This document shows positions 34,209-42,858 of a stretch of 64,000 nucleotides of DNA, one piece after another (position 1 is the stretch's first letter; each line of letters opens with the position of its first letter). A program made the translations under genes and the position numbers. This stretch comes from Alkalibacterium sp. AK22 (GTDB taxonomy: Bacteria; Bacillota; Bacilli; Lactobacillales; Carnobacteriaceae_A): positions 1-64,000 of the forward strand of contig NZ_JANL01000021.1 in NCBI RefSeq assembly GCF_000585255.1, in the 5' to 3' direction. The notes under the pieces are model-generated. The model worked only from the letters and a program-made list of their open reading frames with translations, was not told the origin of the DNA and searched no databases.

Positions 34209-35744
34209 TTAAAGCATGACGGGTGCGCCAGGACCTAACGGCAGACCTAAGACATACCATACGACTAAAAGCAGTGACCAGGTAATCAGGAAGGCAATCG
34301 TGTATGCAAGCATGGTAGAGATAATTGTCCCGATTCCACTGTCCTTGTCGTAACGCTGGGCAAACACAAGGATCATGGCGAAATAGCTCATCAGTGGTGA
34401 AATGACGTTGGATGAAGAATCCGCAATACGGTAAGCCATCAATGTCATTTCAGGAGCAATGTTGACCTCATAAAGCATCGGTGCGAATACCGGCCCCATG
34501 ATAGCCCATTTAGCTGAAGCTGACCCCATAAACAAGTTGATGAAGGCTGTCACGATAATGAAAGCCAAAATCAATGGCAGTCCCACAAAACCGATGGCAT
34601 CCAGGAATTCAGCTCCGCTGACAGCCAGGATGAAACCAAGGTTAGTGTATGAGAAATAGTTGATGAACTGAGCAGCAAAGAAAGCCAGCACGAGGTAGCC
34701 GCCCATGGAGCTCATGGATTCTGTCATACCCTTAACAAAGTCATGTGACGTTTCAATTTTTCCTGTTGTTTTACCAAAAACGTAACCCGGGATGGCAAAG
34801 AGGAGGAAAATCAAGAACAGCAGACCCTGTGACAGGAAGTTGTTTAGTGTCATGGCTCCAGTTGCTTCGTCAAGCGCTCTAAATGGTGCATTTTCGGGAA
34901 CCATCAGGAAAGCCATAACAGCAAGGAAGACGATTAAAGCAATTAGGGCATTACGCATTCCTTTATTTTCCAGGTCAGTAATCGGCTCGTCACTTGGCTT
35001 GTAGCTTCCAGTGTATTCACCGAGACGCGGTTCAACAAAGCGCTTGGTGACGACCGCACCAACAAAAGTCAGGACAAAAGTGGAAACAATCAGGAAGTAC
35101 CAGTTAGCTGTAACGGCTACTTCATAATTGATCCCTGCAGATGCCAGGGCTTCATTGGTGATGCCGACCAGCAAAGCATCGGTCGGGCCAAAAATCAGGT
35201 TGGCAGAGAAGCCGGCAGATACTCCGGCGAAGGCAGCGGCGAGACCGGCAATCGGGTGTCTGCCTGCTGCAGCGAACATAATAGCCCCCAAGGGGACAAC
35301 AACAACATAACCTGCATCAGAAGCTATGTTAGACAGGATACCGGCAAAGACAACAGTAGCTGTCAGCAGATTTGCAGGAACGTTGCTCAGCAGTTTCTTC
35401 AGTGAGACCGAGATAAGACCGGTCCATTCAGCTACTCCTACTCCGAGCATGGCTACCAGCACAGTACCCAACGGTGCAAAGCCAGTAAAGTTAGAGACGG
35501 CACTATTGAAAATGTGCGCGATCCCTTCGCTGTTCATTAGAGAAATAGCTTCAATTGTTACGTCCTCTCCAGCGTTGGCATCAAAGTAGTTTACAGTGAC
35601 TCCCATGCGGAAGACAAGTTCGGATATCAGGATGACGAAGAGTGCCAGGGCGATAAAAATCATGACAGGATGCGGAAGCTTATTTCCGACACGTTCGATC
35701 ATACCTAAAAATCCTTTATTTGAGCGTTCATTTGATTCACTCAT
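34209..35744 (-). CDS. AbgT-family transporter
   Basis: A 511-aa membrane protein of the AbgT family, first known for p-aminobenzoyl-glutamate uptake and later for sulfonamide export in some members. About nine to eleven membrane segments are visible; recognisable stretches are VGNKLPHPVMIFI at the N-terminus, GFAPLGTVLVAMLGVGVAEWTGLI, SDAGYVVVVPLGA, IFGPTDALLVGIT and FINLFMGSASAKWAIMGPVFAPM. No folate or aminobenzoate gene is nearby. The ATG at 35744 follows AGGAGG. The region upstream holds a strong inverted repeat. Confidence 0.9.
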   Translation of the reverse strand: MSESNERSNKGFLGMIERVGNKLPHPVMIFIALALFVILISELVFRMGVTVNYFDANAGEDVTIEAISLMNSEGIAHIFNSAVSNFTGFAPLGTVLVAMLGVGVAEWTGLISVSLKKLLSNVPANLLTATVVFAGILSNIASDAGYVVVVPLGAIMFAAAGRHPIAGLAAAFAGVSAGFSANLIFGPTDALLVGITNEALASAGINYEVAVTANWYFLIVSTFVLTFVGAVVTKRFVEPRLGEYTGSYKPSDEPITDLENKGMRNALIALIVFLAVMAFLMVPENAPFRALDEATGAMTLNNFLSQGLLFLIFLLFAIPGYVFGKTTGKIETSHDFVKGMTESMSSMGGYLVLAFFAAQFINYFSYTNLGFILAVSGAEFLDAIGFVGLPLILAFIIVTAFINLFMGSASAKWAIMGPVFAPMLYEVNIAPEMTLMAYRIADSSSNVISPLMSYFAMILVFAQRYDKDSGIGTIISTMLAYTIAFLITWSLLLVVWYVLGLPLGPGAPVML

Positions 35745-36068
35745 AAATGGTTTTCCTCCTATATAATTATTGAGCTGAGAATAATCTTACTAATGACTAA
35801 CTAATGGGATAATCATTAGTAAGATTAAAATTTGGCTCCATTAATTATTGTACTATGGAATCTATTCTAATACAAATACCATTTTTATTTCAATGGAATA
35901 TAATCAATTGTATGCGATGAAGTTATTTTCTTTTTGAAGTAACGGAGCAGCAGGCTATTATGCAGGTGAACATCTCATGATCCAGCGGATAGTCAATTAA
36001 AATTGTAATTCAGCAGCTTAGAATTTATAATTCAATTATAGTATATAAAGAGAGCAGGAATATAAACC
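35745..36068. promoter_or_regulatory. divergent regulatory region AbgT / thioesterase
   Basis: A 324-bp region between divergent genes. It holds a perfect 14-bp inverted repeat with a 16-nt loop (AATCTTACTAATGA at 35783-35796 and its complement at 35813-35826). A promoter TTGTAA-N17-TATAAT (36003-36031) serves the thioesterase gene. The centre is AT-rich with no coding sequence seen. Confidence 0.6.
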
Positions 36069-36827
36069 GTGAGTTTAGTATATAAAAGTGAGAAAACCAT
36101 TACCCATTACATGTGCGACCGGAGTAGAAGTCTGACCCTTCCGATGCTGGTTAATCTGCTGCTGGAAGTGTCTGAAGAGCAGTCCTCAGAATTAAGTAGG
36201 GACGAGTCTTATCTGAAAGCCAGAGGGGTGAATTGGATCATTCTTCGTTATGAATTTTCTGTCAGTAGGATGCCTAATTTGAAGGAAACAATAAACATAG
36301 AAACACGTGCCTCGGAGTACAATAAACTGTTCACCTACCGTGAATTTGTTGTCAAAGATTCATCAGGAAAGGTACTGCTGACAGTCGACACGACCTTTGC
36401 TCTTATGGATTTATCTACAAGAAAGATGGTCCGGCTGACGGATGAGATAGTCTCTCCCTATCAGGCAACTGCTTCCAGACGAATCAGGAGAAGTGATAAA
36501 CCGAAAGAATTGACTGATTTTGATGACTGCAAGCAACGGACTTTTGACGTCCGGTATTTCGATATTGATGGTAATGGACATGTCAATAATGCCCATTACA
36601 TCAGCTGGCTTCTAGACAGTCTGCCAAGCGATTTTTTAAAAAGTCATGAAGTTAGCTGGGGAGTGATTGCCTTCGATAAAGAAGTCAGCGAACACCAGAG
36701 CATTGACAGTCTGTCGATGCGCCGAAAAGAAAGAGGGACAGCTACGGACCATCAGATTAAGTCTGAAGCTGCGGTACATTGCAAAGCCAGTTTTACATGG
36801 AAGAAGTTGAATAAGGAGGAGCATTGA
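36069..36827 (+). CDS. acyl-ACP thioesterase
   Basis: A 252-aa acyl-[acyl-carrier-protein] thioesterase of the FatA/B-like bacterial group, with two hotdog halves. Visible are WIILRYEFSVSRMP, LFTYREFVV and FALMDLSTRKMVRL in the first half, and the second-half motif FDVRYFDIDGNGHVNNAHYISWL, which has the catalytic Asn-x-His region. It releases fatty acids from ACP. The start is a GTG at 36069 with only a weak AGGA upstream. It ends four codons before the LacI-type regulator, with the start of the latter immediately after its stop, so the two are co-transcribed, which is unexpected. Confidence 0.88.
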   Translation: MSLVYKSEKTITHYMCDRSRSLTLPMLVNLLLEVSEEQSSELSRDESYLKARGVNWIILRYEFSVSRMPNLKETINIETRASEYNKLFTYREFVVKDSSGKVLLTVDTTFALMDLSTRKMVRLTDEIVSPYQATASRRIRRSDKPKELTDFDDCKQRTFDVRYFDIDGNGHVNNAHYISWLLDSLPSDFLKSHEVSWGVIAFDKEVSEHQSIDSLSMRRKERGTATDHQIKSEAAVHCKASFTWKKLNKEEH

Positions 36828-37817
36828 ATGGTCACAATCAATGACATTGCAAAAAAAGCAGGTGTAGCTAAAAGTACAGTCTCGCGTTACCTGAATAAGG
36901 GGTCAGTGAGTGCAGAAACACGCAGTAAAATAGAGAAGATTATTGACGAGACAGGGTACACACCCAACACCTTTGCGCGCAGTTTGAAAGCACAGAAAAC
37001 GCACATGCTGGGAGTAATCATTCCCAGGTTAAATTCGGCATCCACGAATGAAGTGCTGGAAGGAATCGACGAGCGGGCCAGGATGCTCGGCTATCAACTC
37101 GTCATCACCAATTCTGACCAGGATACAGACCGGGAATTTGAAAATATCAGCATGCTTGCCAGACAGAAAGTGGAAGGAGTGATTATGTTTGCCCGAGAAG
37201 TGACCGAGGACCAGGTTCTGGCAGTACAGAAAACGCAAACGCCTTTTCTCTTTATCGGACAGAAAGCTCCCGGTATAAACAGCATGATCCATCAGGACTA
37301 TGAGGCTGGACAAAAAATGGGGACCTACGCACTGGAATCGGGGCACCGGCATTTTCTCTATGTAGGCGTTCCGGAAAGTGATCAGGCGGTGGGCGTCGAC
37401 AGAAAACAGGGGTTTCTGGATACTGTCGGGTCAGTAAAGGGCAATATTATTGAAACGGTAGAAACTGATTTTTCTCGGACGGCAGCCTATCAGAAAGCGC
37501 TGACCTTCATCCCTAAAACAGAGGCCTCTTATATTGTCTGTGCAACGGATAATATAGCGATTGCCGTGCTGAAAGCAGCCAAGGACCTGGGCTATGATGT
37601 GCCGGAAGATTTTTCACTGTCTGGATTTGGGGGCTATGAAACGACAGCTTATGTCTCTCCGACCATTACAACGATCAGTTATCCTTACCGACAGATGGGA
37701 TACGAAGCTGTGGAGAAGCTATTGCAGCTGGTCAGTGGAGAAGCCGTACCGGAAGTCATCGATATGCCTAATGAACTGGTCATTAATCAGTCGACTAAAC
37801 CATTTGAAAAAAAATAA
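36828..37817 (+). CDS. scrR: LacI-family repressor, ScrR-like
   Basis: A 329-aa LacI/GalR repressor: HTH with TINDIAKKAGVAKSTVSRYLN at residues 2-22, hinge and periplasmic-binding-like domain with ARQKVEGVIMFA, ASYIVCATDNIAI and GFGGYETTAYVSPTITTISYPY. It is followed by twin operators and scrA-scrB, so it most likely represses sucrose uptake in the absence of sucrose (or a phosphorylated form of it). The ATG at 36828 follows AAGGAGGAG and comes directly after the thioesterase stop codon. Confidence 0.88.
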   Translation: MVTINDIAKKAGVAKSTVSRYLNKGSVSAETRSKIEKIIDETGYTPNTFARSLKAQKTHMLGVIIPRLNSASTNEVLEGIDERARMLGYQLVITNSDQDTDREFENISMLARQKVEGVIMFAREVTEDQVLAVQKTQTPFLFIGQKAPGINSMIHQDYEAGQKMGTYALESGHRHFLYVGVPESDQAVGVDRKQGFLDTVGSVKGNIIETVETDFSRTAAYQKALTFIPKTEASYIVCATDNIAIAVLKAAKDLGYDVPEDFSLSGFGGYETTAYVSPTITTISYPYRQMGYEAVEKLLQLVSGEAVPEVIDMPNELVINQSTKPFEKK

Positions 37818-37837
37818 AGAAAGTGCTTACTTTTTTC

Positions 37838-37866
37838 TTGCTATTAGAACCGGTTCCTGTTATTCT
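37838..37866 (+). promoter_or_regulatory. promoter of scrA-scrB
   Basis: TTGCTA (37838-37843), 17-bp spacer, TATTCT (37861-37866). Operator 1 lies in the spacer and operator 2 just downstream. Confidence 0.8.
37847..37856. promoter_or_regulatory. LacI-type operator 1 (scr)
   Basis: GAACCGGTTC, a perfect palindrome, within an extended AGAACCGGTTCC context that sits in the promoter spacer. Confidence 0.85.
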
Positions 37867-37872
37867 TTAGGG

Positions 37873-37882
37873 GAACCGGTTC
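37873..37882. promoter_or_regulatory. LacI-type operator 2 (scr)
   Basis: A second GAACCGGTTC palindrome centred 26 bp from operator 1, located at the expected transcript start. Two copies permit cooperative binding by the adjacent LacI-family protein. Confidence 0.85.
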
Positions 37883-37935
37883 TAATAGAGGAGCAGGTAT
37901 AAAATGAAAACGGTTAAAAGAAAGGATGACAAACA

Positions 37936-39306
37936 ATGAAGTATCAAAAGTCTTTAGATGCTCTATTCGAGGCAGTCGGTGGAAAAGACAATATAAAGAA
38001 TTTCGAACATTGTGCAACACGACTGAGAATTATACTAAAAGATGATAGTAAAGTGGACAAGGAAAAAGCAGAAAATGTACCAGAATCAAGAGGGTACTTT
38101 TTCAATACAGGACAGCATCAGTTTATTTTCGGTACAGGCAAAGTGAATGCCGTGTATGGTGAAATGGAACAAATCATAGGTGAGACCTCAAGTGGCGACT
38201 CCGGCGATTTCAAAGATGATGTCTATAAAAATCTGAATCCTGCTCAGCGCTTAGTCAGAATTCTGGCTGATATATTAGTACCGATTATTCCTGCCCTTGT
38301 TACAACTGGTTTGCTGATGGGACTAAGAGGTCTTTTGCTAGAGCTCGGGGTGAATATGGATGAAAATACGCTGACACTATTCCAGATGCTGACAGATACT
38401 GCTTTTGCATTCTTACCTGTTCTAATTGCTTACAGTGCAACCAAAAAATTTGGTGGCAATCCTATTTTGGGTATCGTTGTCGGACTGATGATGGTAGCAC
38501 CTCAGTTGCCTAATGCTTGGGCAGTGGCAGGTGGAGATGCTGAACCTCTCCGGATTTTTGGAATAGGTATAGTCGGTTACCAGGGCTCTATTATTCCAGC
38601 TATTCTTGTTGGTTGGATGATATCAAGACTTGAAAAATGGTTTAGAAAATTTGTGCCTCAAGTAATGGATCTGGTTGTTACACCTTTCTTGGCAATTACA
38701 ATTACACTAGCAGTCATGCTGTTTGCACTCGGACCCGTTTTGCAAGTTACAGAATCGGCAGTCATAAACGGCTTAGCTGTCTTGCTTGAAGCACCCCTAG
38801 GTATAGGATACATCGTATTTGGAGCTGTTCAGCAGTTGATTGTAATTACCGGCCTTCATCACTCCCTAAGTATTGTGGAAATTGGACTGCTGAATAATAC
38901 TGGACAAAATGTTATTCAAACCTTGATTACAGTAAGTATGGCAGGTCAGTTTGGTGCAGCAATCGGTGCAGCTTTCCTTTTCAAGGACAAAGTCAAAAAG
39001 TCCAATGCCATAAGTGCCGCTGTTCCTACACTGTTTGGAATAACTGAGCCGCTATTGTTTGGTGTAAATCTTCGTGCTGTGCGTGTTTTTGCATCAGGAA
39101 TGATTGCTGGTGGAATTGGTGGATTTGTAGTCTATCTATTTAATTTATCAGCTACTGGTATGGGTATTACATTTGTTCCGGGGCTGCTCTTGTATACCGA
39201 TCCAATTGCGCTTGTTCAATATATCAGTGTGATCATCATCGCGTTTGTCATTGGCTTTTCCTTAGTAAGAGTTCAAGGCGCAGCTATTCGCGAGAGCTTT
39301 AGATAA
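37936..39306 (+). CDS. scrA: PTS EIIBC component, sucrose family
   Basis: A 456-aa EIIBC of the glucose-sucrose superfamily. The EIIB domain (residues 1-90) has the phosphocysteine Cys26 in HCATRLRI; the EIIC domain (about 105-450) has IPALVTTGLLMGLR, ITGLHHSLSIVEIGLL and PTLFGITEPLLFGVNLR. It imports sucrose as sucrose-6-phosphate. No EIIA domain is fused, so a EIIA must come from another gene, as for many ScrA proteins. The ATG at 37936 follows AAAGGATG. scrB starts 14 bp downstream. Confidence 0.9.
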   Translation: MKYQKSLDALFEAVGGKDNIKNFEHCATRLRIILKDDSKVDKEKAENVPESRGYFFNTGQHQFIFGTGKVNAVYGEMEQIIGETSSGDSGDFKDDVYKNLNPAQRLVRILADILVPIIPALVTTGLLMGLRGLLLELGVNMDENTLTLFQMLTDTAFAFLPVLIAYSATKKFGGNPILGIVVGLMMVAPQLPNAWAVAGGDAEPLRIFGIGIVGYQGSIIPAILVGWMISRLEKWFRKFVPQVMDLVVTPFLAITITLAVMLFALGPVLQVTESAVINGLAVLLEAPLGIGYIVFGAVQQLIVITGLHHSLSIVEIGLLNNTGQNVIQTLITVSMAGQFGAAIGAAFLFKDKVKKSNAISAAVPTLFGITEPLLFGVNLRAVRVFASGMIAGGIGGFVVYLFNLSATGMGITFVPGLLLYTDPIALVQYISVIIIAFVIGFSLVRVQGAAIRESFR

Positions 39307-39320
39307 ATAGGAGGATACTG

Positions 39321-40766
39321 ATGAGTGAACTAAATCAAGCCTATTGGGATAAGCTGGCTGACGTACAGTCCGAGCTTAAAGAAAAAATCGAACAGGACCC
39401 GTGGAGACTGGCCTTTCACCAGATGCCAGTCACGGGCTGGATGAATGACCCGAACGGAGCAGTCCAGTTCAAGGGGGTCTACCATCTGTATCATCAGTAT
39501 GTACCGGATGATCCTAATGGAGGTCTGGTTCATTGGGGACACAAAACTTCTACAGATATGGTCCATTTCGAAGAGCAGGAACTGTTTCTTTCGCCAGACA
39601 AGGCCTATAACCGCAGTGGCGTTTATTCCGGTAGTGCCTTTGTTAAAGATGACGAGATCCATTTCTTCTATACAGGTAATGTCAAGCAACCTGGAGATCA
39701 TGATTACACCTTCAGCGGACGTGAACAGAATACAGTACACATCGTCAGCAAAGACGGGTTTAGTGTAGATTTTGAGGAAGTGATCATTCCTCACGCAGAC
39801 TACCCGGAGGGCTTCACTGATCATATTCGTGATCCGAAAATATTTGAAAAGAACGGCCAGTTTTATATGGTCCTGGGTGCTCGGGCTTTAAATCACCGCG
39901 GAAAAATCCTGCTGTACACTTCTCCTGATCTTTATAAGTGGGAGTACAAAGGTGTATTCGCTGAAGGTGAAAAAGAGATGGGGTACATGTGGGAATGTCC
40001 GGACTTTTTTGAAACGGAAGAAAAAGATGTTCTGATTTTTTCTCCGCAAGGTCTGAAAGCAACCAAGTATGAATTTGAAAATACGCATAATGCCGGCTAT
40101 TATTTGGGTCGCACTGACTGGGAACAGACACAGTTCATTCCGGAATCGGAATTTTATGAACTGGACCGCGGCTTTGATTTCTATGCGCCGCAGACTTTTG
40201 AAGACGAGTCCGGCAGACGTATTCTCTGGGGATGGATGGGACTGGGAGATACCAGCCCTGAGTACAGCAATCCGACAGTTGCCAGAGGATGGCAACATGC
40301 CATGACTCTTCCGCGGGAACTATCTGTAGAACAGGGGATCCTAAAGCAGCGGCCTTTAAAAGAGTATGAAATGCTCCGCTCCAACCATCAAGAAAAAACA
40401 GTGACTATCGAAGGGAAGTTTGAGATGAAAACAGACAGTCAGCAGACCTTTGAGCTGCTGCTCAGTCTGGACGATGTCAAGGACCAGATTGCTTTACATC
40501 TGAAAGAAGACACGGTTCTCTCATACGACAAACAGGTGTTTACCTTGTCGCACGGGCCTTCCGGTTATGGACGGTCAGAGCGGTCGGTTGAAATTAAGGA
40601 TCTGAAACAAATTCATGTTATTGCGGATACGTCGTCACTTGAAATTTTCCTCAACGACGGGGAATATGTTCTGAGTACCCGAGTTTATCCAAAGCAGGAA
40701 CGTCCAGGCTTTCTGTTTGAGGGGAATGCAGCGGTGACCATCAACAAGTGGGATCTGGGCAAGTAA
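39321..40766 (+). CDS. scrB: sucrose-6-phosphate hydrolase (GH32)
   Basis: A 481-aa glycoside hydrolase of family 32 that splits sucrose-6-phosphate into glucose-6-phosphate and fructose. Catalytic signatures: WMNDPNG with nucleophile Asp43, the transition-state Asp in RDPKIF, and the acid/base Glu in WECPDFF. The five-bladed propeller is followed by a C-terminal beta-sandwich (about residues 355-480). There is no signal peptide, so it acts on sugar brought in by scrA. The ATG at 39321 follows AGGAGG. No fructokinase gene is adjacent. Confidence 0.93.
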   Translation: MSELNQAYWDKLADVQSELKEKIEQDPWRLAFHQMPVTGWMNDPNGAVQFKGVYHLYHQYVPDDPNGGLVHWGHKTSTDMVHFEEQELFLSPDKAYNRSGVYSGSAFVKDDEIHFFYTGNVKQPGDHDYTFSGREQNTVHIVSKDGFSVDFEEVIIPHADYPEGFTDHIRDPKIFEKNGQFYMVLGARALNHRGKILLYTSPDLYKWEYKGVFAEGEKEMGYMWECPDFFETEEKDVLIFSPQGLKATKYEFENTHNAGYYLGRTDWEQTQFIPESEFYELDRGFDFYAPQTFEDESGRRILWGWMGLGDTSPEYSNPTVARGWQHAMTLPRELSVEQGILKQRPLKEYEMLRSNHQEKTVTIEGKFEMKTDSQQTFELLLSLDDVKDQIALHLKEDTVLSYDKQVFTLSHGPSGYGRSERSVEIKDLKQIHVIADTSSLEIFLNDGEYVLSTRVYPKQERPGFLFEGNAAVTINKWDLGK

Positions 40767-40792
40767 ATAAAACTGTAAATAGTAGTCTATAC

Positions 40793-40837
40793 AAAAAAGA
40801 GCATGCGACCTGATAAAGGGGTCGCATGCTCTTTTTG
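40793..40837. terminator. terminator between scrB and ansA
   Basis: AAAAGAGCATGCGACC pairs with GGTCGCATGCTCTTTT. A-run and T-run on the two sides allow it to serve both converging genes. Confidence 0.92.
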
Positions 40838-40915
40838 TGCAAGAATGAATGTCAGTCAGATCCTGGATCAAAAGGAGCAGCACTTCACTATGAGTAATGC
40901 GGCTACTGTGCATGC

Positions 40916-41887
40916 TCACAGCTGAAATCGGTTGTTCATCTCGTCAACTGTCATAGACTGCTCCAGCAGGACCATCAGCTTGATCCGGGCTTTGGGTCCG
41001 GTCAGACCGGGGGCGAAAATAAGGCCCAGTTCCTTCAGGTGTTTGCCGCCGCCAGTATAGGCGTAGATGTCCTGGGCGATGCCGTTAAACGCCCGGGAAG
41101 TGATGACAATCGGTATTCCTTGTTGAGTAAGCTGTCTGATACCGTCAAGAGTATCAGGCGGCATATTACCGGCGCCCAGGGCTTCAATGACTAGACCATC
41201 GATATCTGATCTGCTTAGAGCATCAAAGAGAGTGTTATCCATCCCGGCGTATGCTTTAAGCAGGCAGACGTTGCTGCTGATTTGGGTGACAGGATAAGTT
41301 TCGCTGAATACCAGTTTCTGGAAAAAGCGAACTTCGTGCTTGGAGACAATGCCGATTGGTCCGAAAGTCGGGGTCCTGAATGTGGCAACATTAGTGGTAT
41401 GGGTCTTGGTCACATATCGGGCAGTATGGATTTCTTCATTCAGAACAACGAGGACCCCTTTATTTCGGGCATCAGACGACAGGGCAGTCCAGATGGCATT
41501 TTGAAGGTTGCGTACCCCGTCAGATCCTAATTCGTCAACTGGGCGCATGGCCCCGGTTAGCACAACAGGAAAAGGAACGTGAAGAGTCAGGTCCAGAAAA
41601 TAAGCAGTCTCTTCAAGCGTGTCTGTTCCATGAGTAATGACGACCCCGTCGAAAAGGTGCTCTTCTGCAGCCCTTGTGATTCTCTGTTGCAAAAGGAGCA
41701 TGTCCGACGGTGTGACATGGGGAGAGGGCAACTGAAAAATTTCTTCTTCAATGATCTGTAAATTTTCTTCAAACAAATGACTGTACTGATTCAGAGGATG
41801 CTCGCTGCTCGGCTTGACCGCACCCGTCCGCTGGTCCGTGCTCATCGATATGGTTCCTCCGGTATGCAGAAGTAAAATACGTTTCAT
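40916..41887 (-). CDS. ansA: L-asparaginase (type I)
   Basis: A 323-aa asparaginase that hydrolyses L-asparagine to aspartate and ammonia. The two Thr signatures are present: LLHTGGTISM at residues 6-14 and ITHGTDTLEETAY near residue 85, with the Lys-containing FAIVVLTGAMRP-like segment. No signal peptide, so it is the cytoplasmic type. The ATG at 41887 follows AAAGGAGG. It is 16 bp behind the MBL-fold gene and probably co-transcribed. Confidence 0.9.
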   Translation of the reverse strand: MKRILLLHTGGTISMSTDQRTGAVKPSSEHPLNQYSHLFEENLQIIEEEIFQLPSPHVTPSDMLLLQQRITRAAEEHLFDGVVITHGTDTLEETAYFLDLTLHVPFPVVLTGAMRPVDELGSDGVRNLQNAIWTALSSDARNKGVLVVLNEEIHTARYVTKTHTTNVATFRTPTFGPIGIVSKHEVRFFQKLVFSETYPVTQISSNVCLLKAYAGMDNTLFDALSRSDIDGLVIEALGAGNMPPDTLDGIRQLTQQGIPIVITSRAFNGIAQDIYAYTGGGKHLKELGLIFAPGLTGPKARIKLMVLLEQSMTVDEMNNRFQL

Positions 41888-41903
41888 GATGGAGTCCTCC
41901 TTT

Positions 41904-42539
41904 CTAATAAGCGTAGGGATTAAAATAAGGGTTGTACTTTTTTTCGTAGCCGACAGTCGTCTGCATGCCGTGTCCCGGGTGCACGACTGTTTCGTCTGGC
42001 AGGGTGAAGAGATTTTCTTTGATTGCCGGTATCAGCTTTTCCGGTTCGCTGCCAGGCAGGTCGGTCCTGCCGACGCTTCCTTTGAACAGGGCATCGCCTG
42101 ATAGGACAAAGCCGCCTTCGGGAAAAACAAAGCTTACGCTCCCGGGGGAATGACCGGGCGTCGGGCGGACCTGACAAGCAAAAGGGCCGATTTCAAGAGT
42201 TTGATCCACTTCAAGCAGGTGTTCGGCAGGCTCAGCTGTAACTGGATCAACTCCGCCTTTAGAAAGGTTTTTAGCGGGGTCGCCCAGCCAGTCCTGTTCT
42301 TCTGGACTGACATAGACAGGGATCTGATATGTTTTTCGGATCATATCCAGAGCGCCGATATGATCGAAATGAGCATGAGTCAAAAGGATCGCCATAGGCT
42401 GGACATTCAAGTGAGTGACAGTCTGAATGATTTTTTCGGCATCGTTTCCGGGATCCACAATCAGTGCCTGGGCTTCAAAATAGACAATATAGCAGTTCTC
42501 CTGGATTGCTCCAGTAATGATTTTTTTGACTTGAGTCAT
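41904..42539 (-). CDS. MBL-fold metallohydrolase (glyoxalase II-like)
   Basis: A 211-aa metallo-beta-lactamase-fold hydrolase. The metal ligands are seen in LTHAHFDHIGA (H-x-H-x-D-H), PGHSPGS, SGDALF and the final HPGHG. The short form without the glutathione-binding C-terminal domain is like YqgX and Firmicute glyoxalase II-type proteins; actual activity is unknown. The ATG at 42539 follows AAGGAGGAG. First gene of a two-gene unit with ansA. Confidence 0.9.
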   Translation of the reverse strand: MTQVKKIITGAIQENCYIVYFEAQALIVDPGNDAEKIIQTVTHLNVQPMAILLTHAHFDHIGALDMIRKTYQIPVYVSPEEQDWLGDPAKNLSKGGVDPVTAEPAEHLLEVDQTLEIGPFACQVRPTPGHSPGSVSFVFPEGGFVLSGDALFKGSVGRTDLPGSEPEKLIPAIKENLFTLPDETVVHPGHGMQTTVGYEKKYNPYFNPYAY

Positions 42540-42858
42540 GTGTTTCTCCTCCTTGTTTCCATTTTTAAGTATAACCGATTGAACCGAAACTGTCGAAAAG
42601 ATTTGACTGTTTCGGTGTGAGCTGTATTTCTGCTAAGGCCGATGGCAAAAGGCTAGAAGTGATTTATAAATGGTTATTTTTTCGAATGGGATTAATTGTG
42701 GAATTGTTAAAATGGATAAATTAATCTTAAAAAGTGCTTGTCTAGGGATAGGAGATATGCTAAAGTTTATTAATATAAAATGAGAAAAGCGGTTGAGGTG
42801 ATTAGAGTAAACTAATTTTAGGGTCCGCTTAAAGCACAAATTATAGGAGGAAATGCTT
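42540..42858. promoter_or_regulatory. 319-bp divergent region MBL / subtilase
   Basis: AT-rich, without coding sequence. A possible promoter for the subtilase gene is TTGTCT-N17-TAAAGT near 42738-42766. AGGAGG at 42845-42850 is the ribosome binding site of the subtilase. No riboswitch or terminator seen. Confidence 0.45.
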
